Positions 46,298 to 61,535 of a DNA stretch of 64,000 nt are shown one piece after another. How positions within the stretch are numbered: the stretch's first letter is position 1; each line of letters begins with the position of its first letter. The stretch covers positions 19,739,905-19,803,904 of the forward strand of contig NC_092094.1 in assembly GCF_045679555.1 (NCBI RefSeq), read 5' to 3'. The stretch comes from Salvelinus alpinus. Taxonomy: Eukaryota; Chordata; Actinopteri; Salmoniformes; Salmonidae. A program made the position numbers and the translations under genes. The notes beneath the pieces were generated by a model. It was not told the origin of the DNA. It ran no database searches and saw only the letters and a program-made list of their open reading frames with translations.

Positions 46298-48001
46298 TTA
46301 TTTTTTCACAGCAAACCATGGATCATCCTCTGCCAAGGCAGTCTCAGCATCCCCCCGGGAGCAAGCAATGGCATCATACCCGCAGCGTGCGCAACATCTG
46401 TAAAAGATTTCCTCAAACGGGATAATACAAGCAGCACAGCACATTAACATAAGAAAGACAACAATTAGGGTCAGAAATCCAGTAACCACCATTGCAGTGT
46501 ACTTACCAAACCACTCACCCAACCAAGAGAACAGTCCACTATCCTCCACTCCAGCCAAGCCTTTCATTTCCACTGATAGTTTATCTAGACCACTTAAAGC
46601 TTTTTCGAAATGCTCCCATCAGGGCTAGTATTGTTAGGGATAAATGTACAACATTGTTCTCCAAACATTTTGCAAACCCCACCTTGACTGGCTAGGATCA
46701 TATCTAGGGCTAGTCTATTTTGCCTGGCAGTTCTAGAGGTAGCCTCCAATTGTTCATGGATGGGTCACGTGCATGCCCCCCCTGTGTGGATCCTAGAAGT
46801 TGGTTAGCTGTAACTTCAATAATGGTTAATGGTATTATCAGACTGGCTAAGGCACACGTACACTGCCAGTCACCTCTAAGAATAGGTGTTAAGCGCCTGT
46901 TTGGTCCACATATCCACCATACGTCAGCAACGCCTCTAGTTTGATTCAGCCCTTCTACCGGCCAGGTAGCATTAATGGTTACATTACTGATCCAATCAGC
47001 TTCAGGCAACCGCCCATAGTCTATACCCCTACCTGTACCCATGATGCAGCTGTAGTTTCCCCCATATGCCTTAACACCCCACGGGGCTTTCCGGGGAGGA
47101 ACTTCTGGGAACACAAGACTCAAAGATTTACACAGAGTTGAATTTGGTTTAACATGGTAAAATCCCTCCAATATACACATCCACCCCTCACCGTCACCTA
47201 AAGCAAATGGGTGTGTTGCCAGAACAGGCCTAGCATGACCACAGATGACACAGTCCTTTCTGTTAAGTGTTTTAGATGTATATCGCATGTATGCCAGCCA
47301 CATATTTTCCCTTCCTTCATATCCTGTTTCAGTGCCTAATTGATCACTGTCCGTAATATCTTTAACATTAATTACCTGTACTGGGTTCAATATTTTAGTT
47401 GGTGGATTTAGAGTTGGACCTGGAGTGGTGGAGCCGTTCGACTGTCCCTGTCCGGTTGGAGCTGGTGGCGGTTTTGACAGCACGGTTATGGTGAACATTC
47501 CCATCGTATCAGCCCCGTTTCTTTCCAATCCCAGGGTATAGGTACCTGTATCGGAGAGCTTAATAGATTTGATGGTTAGTAGGATTTCATCACCTTTACA
47601 TGGTTGTTGCGTACTACCAGCCCCGTCCCATAAGATGGACATTCTATCTACTTTTGAAGTATCCCCTACACTGTATGGATAACCCCTCCTCCATTACACA
47701 GGTACACTGGCACCCTCCTATACACAGGTGTTAAAACCAAACATTTTGGCTCAATTATCCTGGTTCTACAAATATCTCAATTTCTTCCCTGCTTATCCAG
47801 ATTAAGTGATCCCACATGCTTGGTTAATACAAAATCCTCATCGTCTAAACTATGGGTCAGGTTACCCTCTTTAGCCTTCTCGGGGGGCCCATGGTGTATC
47901 AGGAATATGGCTCCCACAATCAGACAGCTCAGGACGACCAGCACTCCTGTAAAGCCCCACCCTCTCCCAGAGAACACATGAGAAGGTTGTTTGTTAACCA
48001 C
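46298..48001 (-). pseudogene. Endogenous retrovirus env remnant (gamma-type), minus strand
   Basis: Broken copy of an envelope gene from a fish endogenous retrovirus. Three open pieces lie on the minus strand. The leader with a hydrophobic stretch (GVLVVLSCLIVGAIFLIHH) is at 48001-47777. Most of the surface subunit is at 47642-46710, with VADVWWICGP and WQCTCALASLI. The end of the transmembrane subunit, with a membrane span and cysteine-rich tail, is at 46573-46298. Between the last two pieces, at 46674-46648, is CKMFGEQCC, the CX6CC motif typical of gamma-type envelopes. The pieces are in different frames with stops between, so no complete protein is encoded. The gene starts head to head with the plus-strand remnant that begins at about 48010. 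Confidence 0.75.
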
Positions 48002-48009
48002 ACCCGTAT

Positions 48010-48257
48010 GTCAAAGCTTTTGTGTCCTAAAGGTGAGTTACAGAAGAAGGTGATTCCCTCGATCCAACCGGGAGACTGGGTGTGGATTCAACCTTGAGGA
48101 GAAAAGACAGGAAGCGGCCCCGTTGGGAAGGCCCATACCACGTTTTGTTGGTGACCGCCTTTGCCATTAGAATAGCGGAGAGAGCCACTTGGGTCCACGT
48201 TACCCACTGCAAAAAGGTAGGACCACATACAAACACTGCTGAACACACACAGAGTTA
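48010..48257 (+). pseudogene. Endogenous retrovirus pol, integrase C-terminus
   Basis: Plus-strand remnant of the integrase end. One frame holds IPSIQPGDWVWIQ (about 48050-48090) and, after a frameshift, the neighbouring frame holds RWEGPYHVLLVT and ATWVHVTHCKK before a stop near 48257. These are the conserved final motifs of gammaretrovirus-like integrases. Everything upstream of this in pol is missing: the sequence switches directly into the opposite-strand env start at about 48005. Confidence 0.7.
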
Positions 48258-48724
48258 GGGAGCAGAACCGAGTACCAATAGGGTCCGGGAGTTACCTCCT
48301 TAATTAAGATTTCCTAGCCTGACCTATCATCACTGTGTGTGCTCCTAGAGGTGTGAGTATGGGGTGGTAACTACCAGACCAACTAAGGGCAGGAGAGAGT
48401 TGGCGGTTTTTGGGAATATTAGGGACTCTGAGCTGCATTATAGTCTTTGTAATCTTTCTGACACATCTAGATCCACCACCTTCCGGTACTAAGTATACGA
48501 CGCCGTTGTCATTGATAAGAAGTAAAAGACAAACTATTTAACACACTGACCATCAAGGACAAGTGACTTACAGAATAGGAGTCAAAGAAGGTCAAGATGT
48601 AGGATTTAAGGTAAACATTAAACAATTCCCTAGGAAAGCAGACAGGGATTGGGTTGGCCAATCAGGGATTGGGTTTGGGTTCACTTTAAATCAGGGATTG
48701 GGTTTGGGTTCACAGGGATTGGGT

Positions 48725-49135
48725 TCACTTTAAATCAAATCAAATGTATTTATATAGCCCTTCGTACATCAGCTGATATCTCAAAGTGCTGTACAGAAAC
48801 CCAGCCTAAAACCCCAAACAGCAAGCAATGCAGGTGTAGAAGCACGGTGGCTAGGAAAAACTCCCTAGAAAGGCCAAAACCTAGGAAGAAACCTAGAGAG
48901 GAACCAGGCTATGAGGGATGGCCAGTCCTCTTCTGGCTGTCCCGGGTGGAGATTATAACAGAACATGGCCAAGATGTTCAAATGTTCATAAATTACCAGC
49001 ATGGTCAAATAATAATAATCACAGTAGTTGTTGATGGTGCAGCAAGTCAGCACCTCAGGACTCCTGAGGTGCTGACTTGCTGCACCCTCGACAACTACTG
49101 TGATTATCTCAGGACTCCTGGTACTCACCTTTAAC
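48725..49135 (+). mobile_element. Interspersed salmonid repeat inserted in env
   Basis: Begins tttaaatcaaatcaaatg, followed by tagcccttcgtacatcagct and caaagtgctgtacagaaacc, a repeat I recognise as abundant in salmonid DNA but cannot classify. Just before it lies a short tandem array of cagggattgggtttgggttc units (48648-48735). Its right part ends in a long palindrome. Confidence 0.55.
49018..49106. repeat. ~88-bp near-perfect palindrome
   Basis: The left arm ending ggtgcagcaagtcagcacct (then cagga) is followed, after a single C at 49061, by its reverse complement starting tcctgaggtgctgacttgct. Outer parts cacagtagttgtt and aacaactactgtg also pair. A second exact inverted repeat, ctggtactcacc ... 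ggtgagtaccag with a 10-base loop, follows at 49117-49150. Confidence 0.85.
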
Positions 49136-50408
49136 TCCTGGTGAGTACCAGTGTTATAGACACAAGAATGGCACCAAGAACTTAGCGAATTTTAATGGCT
49201 GTAAGGCGATAGTTAATATGACTGACTTAGGTTTGGAAGCACAGGAGAACATTCTTAACCTCATAGCACCTATAACTGATGTATGGTGGGCTTGTACCAG
49301 CAAAGGACGCATACGACAGCCACTACCAAAAGGGTGGTTAGGTACTTGCGCCTCAGTATTATTGGTGCAAACAGTTAGAATTAGTCATCAGAGGCCAGTT
49401 GTGGGAAGCTCAACTAGGAAAAAGAGGAGTCTTGGGAGGGAGTATGGGAGTAGCCCGGTTTGGATAGACGCTATTGGCATTCCTAGGGGAGTTCCAGATG
49501 AATACAAGGCTATGAATCAAATTGGTGAAGGCTTTACCACTACATTCTTCTGTTGGGTAACGATAAATAAAAATGTGGACTGGATCAATTATATATATTA
49601 TAATCAACAACGTTTTGTGAATCAGACTAGAGATGCGGTGAAGGGGATCTCTGACCAATTATACATCTGTGACTGGGTGGTTTGATGAAATGTTTGGTAA
49701 ATGGAAAACTATAGTAGCTACCATTTTGGGGGCTGCTATTGCATGTATGGGTATCCTCGTATTATGTGGTTGTTGTCTTATTCCCTGTGTCTGAGGGTTG
49801 GTGAGAAAGGCGTTGGAGAATGTTGTGACACAGCAGATGGTGAGGTATGGGCCCATACCTGACTCAGACCAGTGGGATGAACGCTACATGCCTACTGGAA
49901 TGGTGGACGATGATGACCAATTCGACCCTGATGACCCACAATTAGTTAAAGCTTTTCTTAGTTCTAACGTGTGAAGGTTATAGTGAAAATCTCAAAAGGA
50001 AGAGTTATAACTGGAAGTAGAAATAGAACTATACCCAGGTGAGGTGAAATAGACGTTGTACATACATTTATGGGTGTGAGGATGTGCATTTTCTTAATAA
50101 ACAAATGTTGTATCAAGATATAATATTTAGTCAAAGGGTGGATTGATAGAAGAATTTGTATGTTTAAGATAATGACTAAAGTATTCCACCCTGAAACCAT
50201 ATAATTGTGTGAAATGTATTAGAATCATAAAACTATAATCTGATGATGTGTGTAGTTTTAGTCAGAAACAGGACATTTTGTTTCTGTTTAGCTATGTAAG
50301 CAGGGTGCAAGTGTGAAACAAAGGATAAGAGGAGCTATCGACAGACAAGTTGTGCTACTGTGAAACCAATAACAGGACATTCTGTCCCCACCCGTGGAGG
50401 GGAGAAAT

Positions 50409-50627
50409 TGTTAGGCTTGCAGAAAATTATGAAACATGTTGCAGAATATGATAAACAATGTATGTGTGTAGTGGAAAAGTAACTGTCTGAGCAAGGCGTA
50501 ACTTAAGATTTGAACTTGTTTGTGTGTGTGTATAAAAATATTTGCTCTGAAGATTCACAACCTTCAGGAATTAGACAGAGATATAAAATAGTTCAGTTCG
50601 AACATTGGGATAGAAATTCTCGTGACA
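50409..50627 (+). mobile_element. Probable 3' LTR of the plus-strand endogenous retrovirus
   Basis: A purine-rich run (gtggaggggagaaat) is followed by TGTTAGGCTTGCAG and a segment of about 219 bases that ends TTCTCGTGACA. It contains a TATA-like tataaaaata near 50530. Position, about 430 bases after the env end, polypurine tract and TG...CA ends all fit an LTR. No second copy is in the window, so the limits are tentative. Confidence 0.45.
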
Positions 50628-50990
50628 CTAGCTATTAGCATTAGCGGCTAACAATTAGCATCACACAAGATTTAGGGCAACTTGCTATAAAGAAAAACTA
50701 GCAGTTTGCTGATGTAAGAAACACAAACTAATAGTGTCATTTTAGAACTCTAGTGGATTTATATTAAGAAGCAAAGTGAAAACAGCATTGTTGTCATCAA
50801 CATTGTTGCATGTGCTGAATTGACCATGTAGACTGAACGCAAGTGTCTCCTGGTTGAGGAACATCAAATGCGCTCCTTGAGTGACAGGGGGCGTGGCTAG
50901 GTTTGTGTGGAAAGTGGCACGGAGAGAAAGAGCGGAGGGAGATGACTCAAGTAAACTTTCAAAATTGACATTACACATGGCGTATCACAT

Positions 50991-51880
50991 TTAACAAACC
51001 AAACATTCAAATACCGGTATAGAAGGTAAAGTGAAAACCCAAACCAGTCCCTGCATCAATACCGGTATATCATAAAATACGGAATACCGCCCAGCCATAC
51101 TATCATCTGCATATAAATGGATGAGATAGCTTCCTACTGCCTGAGCTATGTTGTTGATGTAAATTGAGGAGTGCGTGGAGCCTAGGATCGAGCCTTGGGG
51201 CACTCCCTTGGTGACAGGCAGTGGCTAAGACAGCAGATTTTCTGACTTTATACACTGCACCTTTTGAGAGAGGTAGTTAGCAAACCAGGCCAAAGACCCC
51301 TTAGAGACACCAATACTCCTTAGCCTGCCCACAAGAATGGAATGGTCTACCGTATCAAAAGCTTTGGCCAAGTAAAAAAAAATAGCAGCACAATATTGCT
51401 TAGAATAGTCACATTAGAAGCGATGGGAGATGAGGAAATGTTAGACTGGCAAGGAGGCATGGCTGAGTCAAATAGGAATCCTGACTTAATGAAGTGATTA
51501 AAGAGCTCAGCCATGTGCGTCTTGTCAGCAACAACCACATCATCAACTTTAAGGGACATGGGCAGCTGTGAGGAGGAGGGCTTATTCTCCAGGTCTTTCC
51601 AGAACTTCTTGGGGTTAGACCCACAGAGAGAGAACTGCTCCTTAAAGTAACTAACTTTGGCCTTCCGGATAGCCCGAGTGCACTTATTTTTCATTTGCCT
51701 GAACGATAGCCGGTCAGCCTGAGTATGCGTGTGCCGAGCCTTTCGCCGAATGCAATTCTTGAGGTGGAGTAACTGCAAGATCACGGTCCAACCAGGGGCT
51801 GAACCTGTTTTTAATTCTCATTGTCTTTATGGGGGCGTGTTTGTTAAAAATACCACTGAAAATATCAAAAAAAGAAGGTC
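50991..51880 (-). mobile_element. RSg-1-like LINE fragment with reverse transcriptase motifs
   Basis: Minus-strand pieces include FRQMKNKCTRAIRKAKVSYF and NPKKFWKDLENK (51784-51347). Further down, MPQGSILGSTHSSIYINNIA and LIHLYADDS (51203-51080) are the PQG block and the catalytic YADD motif. Frames are broken and both ends are lost. It lies just upstream of the first NUP205 remnant exon. Confidence 0.75.
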
Positions 51881-54800
51881 CAAGCTTCTTTGACAGAGGG
51901 GATCAAGCTGATTCTATACCATTTTACAAAGGCCAGATTTATTGCTATCAATTTATTGCAATATAGATTTTTGTCTCTATCGCCCAGCTCTAACATGATA
52001 ATTTATCCTCCAATAGGACATTTTGTAACTGCTTGTGTGCTGTGCCACAGGTGGTGCTGTCTAAGTTTGTACGTCAGATGGGGGACCTTCTGGCCCCCAC
52101 CCTGTACATCTCATACCTACACATGCTGAAGGGCCTGGCTAACGGCCGCCAGTGTACCCACTACTACGTCAGCCTGCTAAAGACCAACGGGTCCTCACAC
52201 GGACGGTTACTATACATACTCTCACCTGCAAGGCCCTGTAGGAATCTGTAAATATACAAAGGAATTTTCTCATGTTCTCACTAATGGTGTTCTCCAGGGC
52301 TCAGTACAAGGTCCTCTCTTGTTCTCTAGCTAAAGATAAATGCAGCATTCATTCACTGATTTAAGGACATCAGATAATACATTGGACTTCCTTAAATGCT
52401 ATAATTATCAGATCCAATCGCTGACAGTATTTGTGTGTTGTTTGCTTAGGACAGAACATGCAGGTGACAAGCAGCCCAGTGTTCTTGGAGCACTTCTTCC
52501 ACTCCCTCATGCTGTACCATGAGAACCTGCGCTGAGACCTGCCGAATACAGATGTCACGCACTACCACATCCCGCCAATAAGGGGCATCACACAGAGGGA
52601 GCTGGACGGCCTGACCTCTTTCCTGCAGCTGCTCTGTTCCATCACCTGGGTAGGAATTGGTTTTGCGGAAGACTGGTCTGGACTGACAATGAGCACATAA
52701 AGCATGTTTTTAAAACAAAAATTGGTTCACACAGTCAAAAGCAGTGATGGATCTGCGTTTGCCAAGGTGATCTGATGTTTCTCATTTGACACTGTGTGTG
52801 TGTGTGTGTGTTTTAGAGTGAGAATGCCCGCCTGGCCTTGTGTGAGCACCCCCAGTGGACCCCTGCTGTGGTGATGCTGGGGCTGCTACAGTGCAGTGTG
52901 CAGCCTGTCCTCAAGGGAGAGCTCCTAATGTGCCTTGCTGCCTTTGGGAAGTCCCCGGAGATTGCTGACTCCCTCTGGCAGTCACTGGAGTACACTCAGG
53001 TAGGTCAGGAAGATGGTTTAAAACAAACAAAAGCTGTGACACAAAAGTATAGATGGTTCTGCTTAAGTGTTGGTGGGCTCCAGTCAGAACCCTGTCTGAC
53101 ATACTAAACTCTTACTGTGTGCCGAAGCTCATGTTGTTATTTGTTCCAGATTCTTCAGACAGTGTGTGCCCCAGGACAGAAACAAGCTGCTGGAATTGAG
53201 GTGAGATTTTTCCTGCATACGGTGTGTGTGTGGGATGTCGCGTACGTTCTGTGCTTGTACACCTGTATCTGTATGTAATCCTCCTTGCCACTCAGGTGGA
53301 GCTGAATGAGATTGAATCGAGCTGCGAGGAATATCCTCTGACCAGAGCCTTCTGTCAGCTCATCAGCACATTGGTCGAGAGCGTCCTGCCCGTCAACCTG
53401 GGGGAGGGGCTCCGTGCGCCAGGATTCCAGCCCTACCTGACCTTCCTGCGTGACGCCGTTTTCCTTCCCTTCCCCACCAGAGCCTATCGTCGTGCTGCTG
53501 AGAAAGTATGGGGGTCTCGCTCCATAGTTGAAGTCCCTATTTGGTGATATTAGATTGGAACTGGATAAGACTGGTTTCTGTTGTTGATCACACTTAGCTA
53601 GTGAAATTCACTGCAACCCATGTCAGTACTTGCTCTGATGCCATAGTAATGTGTTTAGCTACTACTGCCTATTTCAGTTTTGTTTCACTCCCCACCCCCT
53701 CTCTTCTGTTCCCTCTCCACCACCCTTGCCCTTTACCAATGGGAGGTAGCGGATGCTGTTCTGGAGGTGTTCCACAAGCTACTGCAGGACTACGAGCCCC
53801 AGGTGTCTGACTTTATCCAGGAGACGGTGGAGCTGCAAGGGGAGCAGGTACCGGCCCACAAGCTCCCCGGCCACAGCCTCATGTTCCACCTGCTCAACGA
53901 CTCACACATCCTGACTCTGCCTCAGCCTGCTGGAGGAGGGTGTGCGTCAGCTAGACACCTACACCCCTTCCCTGGTCAGTACACACACACACACCTGCTA
54001 TAGTTAACTGCTTTGTCTGCAGTGGTGTCTTTCATTGCGAAAGCTTGTTTGTGCCCTGTTTGCTTCGCTGTTAGCATTGTGTGAGGAGGGGAGCATTCAC
54101 CAGAGTTGGATTTGAGTTGAGAGTTGATCAAATCTTTTGTATCTTCTTAGGTCGGGTAATTGGATGGCTCACATTTCCGGTATCTCAAGATGACATTTCT
54201 TTACATCCACTCATCCCTCTTGGTTCTATTCCTGTTTGACTTGCAGGTAAGAAGCAGTTGGTGTCTGCAGTGCTGCACTGCCTGTGTTTGCTGGACCTGG
54301 CCCTGCATAAGGAAGTGGTGTTCATGGACCTGCTGAGAGAGAGCCAGGCCTCCCTCATTGTCTCCTCCCTGGAGCAGCTCCTGCAGGGGGTCAGTGCCCA
54401 GAGCCGCCGGGCTGACCACATCGTCAACATTGCCAGGTACTGGAACACTCACCTCGGCCTCACCTGACCAGGGACTACACATTAGAAAGAGACTTTTAGC
54501 TAAATCTGGGACTTACTCCGAAATGCTGACTTGCATTGAAGTACGTTGTCTCTGTCAAATTAACACAATACAGTAAAATTCCCTCTCAAGCCCAAAGCCC
54601 AATTCTTTGTCTTAGGCCCATAGCTTAAATTCAGGCCATACACCTCCTAAACCTCAACTTCCTATTCCCTGGTTGTGTTTGTCCCTGGCAGGTACCTGTA
54701 TCACATCAGCACCAATCCGGATGCGGCCTTCCAGAGCGCTAAAATCCTCTGACGCATCGCCCGCTACCCCAACATCCACAACCGGCTGATGGGTGACTTC

Positions 54801-55214
54801 ACACATGACCAGGCTGTGAGTGACAAGCTAATGGCTGGCTTTGTGGAGTGTCTGGACAGCGAGGGGGCTGAGGGCTTGGAGAAAGGAGACGGTAAGTCAC
54901 ACTCTCATTCTATCAACATCAACCATGTCTATCTTAACTGAGTGTGGATGTCCAATCTGCCCATTTAGTCACTGACTCAAACCTGCCCGTTTAGTCACGG
55001 ACTCAAACCTGCCCGTTTAGTCACTCCAACTCACCAACACTCCTTTCATTCGCTGCCCGCCAGACTTTCAGCTGGCTAAGAAGGAGGCGAGGATCGCCAC
55101 GAGACCCAGATCCTGAACGTTCTGAACACTTCCCTGGAGCTAAAGGCCCCCAACCTGGCCCTCTACCTGCTGGGCTACGAGGTCAAGAAGCCCATCTCCT
55201 CCACCAACCTGCAG

Positions 55215-56962
55215 GTCCGCACCAGCTGCTCCTTCTCTTACATGCTGGGTTGTATTCATTAGGGCATTCACAGTAGCAAAAACAGGGGAAATCAGAAGTA
55301 TTATATTTTACATCATGCAGGTTTCTCGGCTCCAATAGCCAAACCTAAATGGCTCCCAATCAAATAAAAAATGCGCTGACATATCCTAAAAACAAGACAG
55401 GTAAAAGTAAAATGGACAATATGGAATGGACATCAGGCTACTCACAACTGCTGTCCAGGAGTTTCACCCCATGCGGTAAATTGTCATGATTAGCAGTTTC
55501 AAGTTTGTAGCTGTAAAATATTGACAATCTGATCATGGCAAAAAATATAATACTTATGATTCCCATTGCAAATAGGTTCAGGATAACTCCTGACAATGTT
55601 GATTGGCTGATATTCAGAGCTTAAATTACCAAATTGATTAGTCACAGGACTCTGGCCTGCAAAGGTCTGTTTTACAAATGGTGGGCCTACCACATGTATG
55701 GGCATTCATAAAATTCCATTGCGGGACGACATGGTAGGCTACACCCCAGTAAGCACAGACTGACGCTGACGTCTTATTTTTGGTTCTTTCCGGACCTACC
55801 ATCTTTTTTTTGTGTTTTACAAATGGTAGGTCTACCACATAGATGGGCATTCATAAAATGTAACTTTAGGTGACACTAGGTTACACATCAGTAAGCATGG
55901 ACCAACGCTGATGGTGTAGTCTGGACCGGCCTTAATTTCCATGTCTACAGACGTTGGTTTTTAGTCCGGTCCGGACCAAATCTGAACCAATCCTAGACGT
56001 CTATGTTTGGTTCAGATTTTGTCCAGTCGATACCGGCCTTGATTTAGTCCAAACATATAAATGAAGTCTTTTCAACTTTCATTCAGAACCGAAAATTAAC
56101 CTGATTTCACCGTACATAAAATACATATTTGAAACTTTCATTCAGAACAGGAAAAATGAACTTAATTTCAATAATCGGAAAAGACGTATTTTCTTAAAAA
56201 CATTTTACCCCCTTTTTCGACCCCAATTTTGTGATTACTAACTTTTCTTATCGCTGTAACTCACCAACAGGCTCGGGAGGGGCTAGGGTCAAGTCATGCG
56301 TCCTCAGAAACATGACCCGCCTAACCGCGCTTCTTAACACCTGCTCGCTTAACCCGGAAGGCAGTTGCACCAATGTGTCGGAGGACACACCGTTCAACTG
56401 ACGACCGAAGTCAGCCTGCAGGCGCCCAGCCCGCCACAAGGAGTCACAAGAGCGCGATGAGCCAAGTAAAGCCCCACTGGCCAAACCCTCCCCTAACCCG
56501 GACGATGCTGGGCCAATTGTGCGCCGCCCTATGGGACTCCCGGTCACGGCTGGTAATGACACAGCCTGGTGGCCGAAAAGGCGTCTCTTCACTTTTCATT
56601 CAGATCCTAAATTGAACTTCAACATCTGGAAAATACGTATTTAAGATGTCTTTTCAACGTCATTTTGCTTACTGGGACTATTCTATTATTGTCTTGCCTA
56701 GGGCGGCAGAACAGCCAGGACTGGCCCTGGGCAAAACTTTTTGCAATGCACACACCTGGGGTCCCAGGTATAAATCAGTCTCTGATTTTAGAGGGGAATA
56801 ATGAAAAAATGCAGTGGAACTGGCTTCAAGGTCCAGAGTTGAGTTTGAGGGCTACAGAGCCTCTGTATTAGCAGTTCCAAAAGCTAAGAGCTTGTGGCGT
56901 TTAACTGATTGTACCGTACCATTTAGTTTTCTCATGTACTCATACCCTGTCCCACATCATCA
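55215..56962. other. Gap in NUP205 pseudogene where several exons are missing
   Basis: Between the block ending KKPISSTNLQ and the block starting KLLGVLDAIHFSQ, roughly 200 residues of the protein have no counterpart here. The stretch instead holds a repeated unit with 'atgggcattcataaaat' (55680-55860), a SINE (56180-56575) and unassigned sequence. Confidence 0.6.
56180..56575 (-). mobile_element. tRNA-Leu-related SINE copy
   Basis: Same family as 7185-7614: shared phrases include gcgtcctcagaaacatgacc, ctgctcgcttaacccggaag and cccggacgatgctgggccaa. The tRNA-like head is truncated at the right end. Minus orientation. Confidence 0.7.
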
Positions 56963-58779
56963 GTGTGCAGGAAGCTCCTCGGTGTGCTGGACGCCATCCA
57001 CTTCAGCCAGGACATGCCTGGACTTCTTTGAGCGCATTCAAATCGAGCAGGTCATCGCCAACTGCAAGCACGTCAATTAGCACAGACACACGGTCTGCGA
57101 CGTCAAGGTGGACCTGGCTTCCAGTTTGCATATTTAACTCAACCTTGTTTTCAAGCATTTTCTACTATGTCAGTGGTCTTCTGTGTTTTATCTAGAATCA
57201 ATGTAAAGTTTTATGACGAAGTTGTCGTTATCTCCACAGTTGCTCCATAGAGTCCTAGTAGAGTCCTAGTAGCAGAGGTCAATGCCCTCAGACGGGTGAA
57301 ATGTTATAGAAAAGGGTTTTGTAAAACAAATGATATTCTGTCGCGTAAAATTGGCAATCATGTCTGCAACGTTTGGACCGTGGAATGGAATACACCCCTG
57401 GTGTGTGTGTGTGTGTGCTTCCCAGGAGGTGAACTCCATCCTGCAGCAGGTGGTATAGCGGAACTGTGTACGTCGGAGCCTGAGTGCCAAGCATCACACG
57501 CTGCAGTCGTGGAGAGGCTTGGTGGAGACCCTGCTTACCGCCTGCCCTGTCGTCCTCATTCATCCCTGCTGACGAGAGACCGCTCATCATCAGAGACCTG
57601 CTGCTGGACCTGCACGACAAGGTGTGTGTGTGGTAACTTTATAAAAATGTATGCAGTCAGTCAATGTTTTTAGGGTTGGGTAACCAGTTGTTCTCCTGTC
57701 TCTCCCCAGGTGTTGTCAGAGGACGCAGCCGGGGAGCTCATGCCCATCGTAGCCGGGACAGTGTTCGCCCTCACAGCCCACCTCAGCCAATCGGTGCTGT
57801 CAGAGCAGCAGCAGGGGGCGGGGCTGGAGGGAGGTTCGTCGTCGGGCTTTGCCTCCATCACCAACTCTGCTCTGCACCTGATCCTGAGGAAGCTGCTAGA
57901 CTTCATCCTCTGTACTGGTGGTGGATTCCAGCATCTGCGTGCACCTGTATGGGTCTCTGCTCTACTACCTAAAGATCGCTCAGAAACATGAGGAGCCAGA
58001 TACACTACAGCAAGGTACAGTTGAGCTACAGTATTGCTGGGCAGACGCAGAACACTTGGAGAATCATCCATTTTGGGACCCTCTGTAGTAGTGTGCATTT
58101 GTTCCGGTCATTGTTTGCAAACGCTAACCTCTTATCTTTTTCACGTCTTTCTCTCCCTCCCTCTGTCCAGCGGGGAAGTCTATGTGGGAGCGTCTGACTG
58201 CTCCTGAGGATGGTTTCTCCAAGCTGCAGAGGGAGAACCTGACCATTATTGAGCGCTACGGCACCACCGTCATGGAGGTGGTGTGTAGCGACGCCTGTGA
58301 CGGCCACGAGATCTGCAGGGTAGGAACACAGCAGATACACACAACAGCTCACCTACAACCCAGTGTAGCTTTCAGACCAGTCTGTCTATATGTCTCGTCT
58401 CTCACAATCCTTTAACTTGCTGACAGTCTCTTCTTGTTTCTGTCTGACCATATCCCTCCATCTCTTTCTGTCTGTGTTGACACACGCATGCTATCAATGC
58501 GATATGAAAATATGTTGAACTCAGCTACCCCAATGTACTAACATCCTTTCTCTCTCTGTTAGATGCTAGCCCTGTCCATGCTGGACCGGATCCTGTCCAT
58601 AGACTGCCAGAGCCAGTGGCTGCTGTTTGTGTGTAACGGTGGTTACCTGCGTGTGCTGGTGGAGAGCCTGAGACAGGACGATGCAGCCCTGCAGACCCTG
58701 CTCAGTCCCCAGCCCCCTCTGCTCAAACTGCTCTAAATCTATGAAAGCAAGATGGTGAGGGAGGGATCTCACACACATA

Positions 58780-61192
<2,413 letters not shown>

Positions 61193-61422
61193 TGTGTATA
61201 TATACACACACACACTAAACAACGCAGGCGTTACTGCTAAAATACTTCTACATCTAAGAGAGCGTAGATGGTGTGGGATTGTACACTCCCCCTCTGCACA
61301 TCTGGCCATATGGTGCGGGAGCATACACGTACCCTGAATCTAACCCAATGCTCTGTATGTTTTAGGCCCTGTTGACCCGGGTGGCCAAGACAGGCCAGGG
61401 AGCCGTGGAGCTGCTGGTTGAG

Positions 61423-61535
61423 GGTAGCTCTCCAGGAACAGGGTTAGAGTGAAAACCTACAGGAGGGTACCTCTCCAGGAACAGGGCTGGAGTTAAAACC
61501 TACAGGAGGGTAGCTCTCCAGGAACAGGGTTGGAG
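61423..61535. repeat. Tandem repeat, ~43-bp unit, nearly three copies
   Basis: Unit tagctctccaggaacagggt plus about 23 bases ending aaacctacaggagg. It lies directly after the NUP205 block at 61366-61420, where coding sequence would otherwise continue. Confidence 0.8.

Larger units (their letters stand above)
48355..49975 (+). pseudogene. Endogenous retrovirus env remnant, plus strand
   Basis: Follows the integrase remnant in the usual pol-env order. The leader (about 48390-48480) reads FLGILGTLSCIIVFVIFLTH, alike in layout to the leader of the minus-strand copy. After a repeat insertion (48725-49135), a frame at 49218-49685 has TDVWWACTSKG, the furin-type cleavage site STRKKRSLG, and IGIPRGVPDEYKAMNQIGEG. 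Next comes a membrane-spanning piece near 49690-49790 (TILGAAIACMGILVLCGCC) and an acidic tail to about 49973. Stops and frameshifts separate the parts. The stretch that should hold the CX6CC motif is deleted between about 49660 and 49690. Confidence 0.7.
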
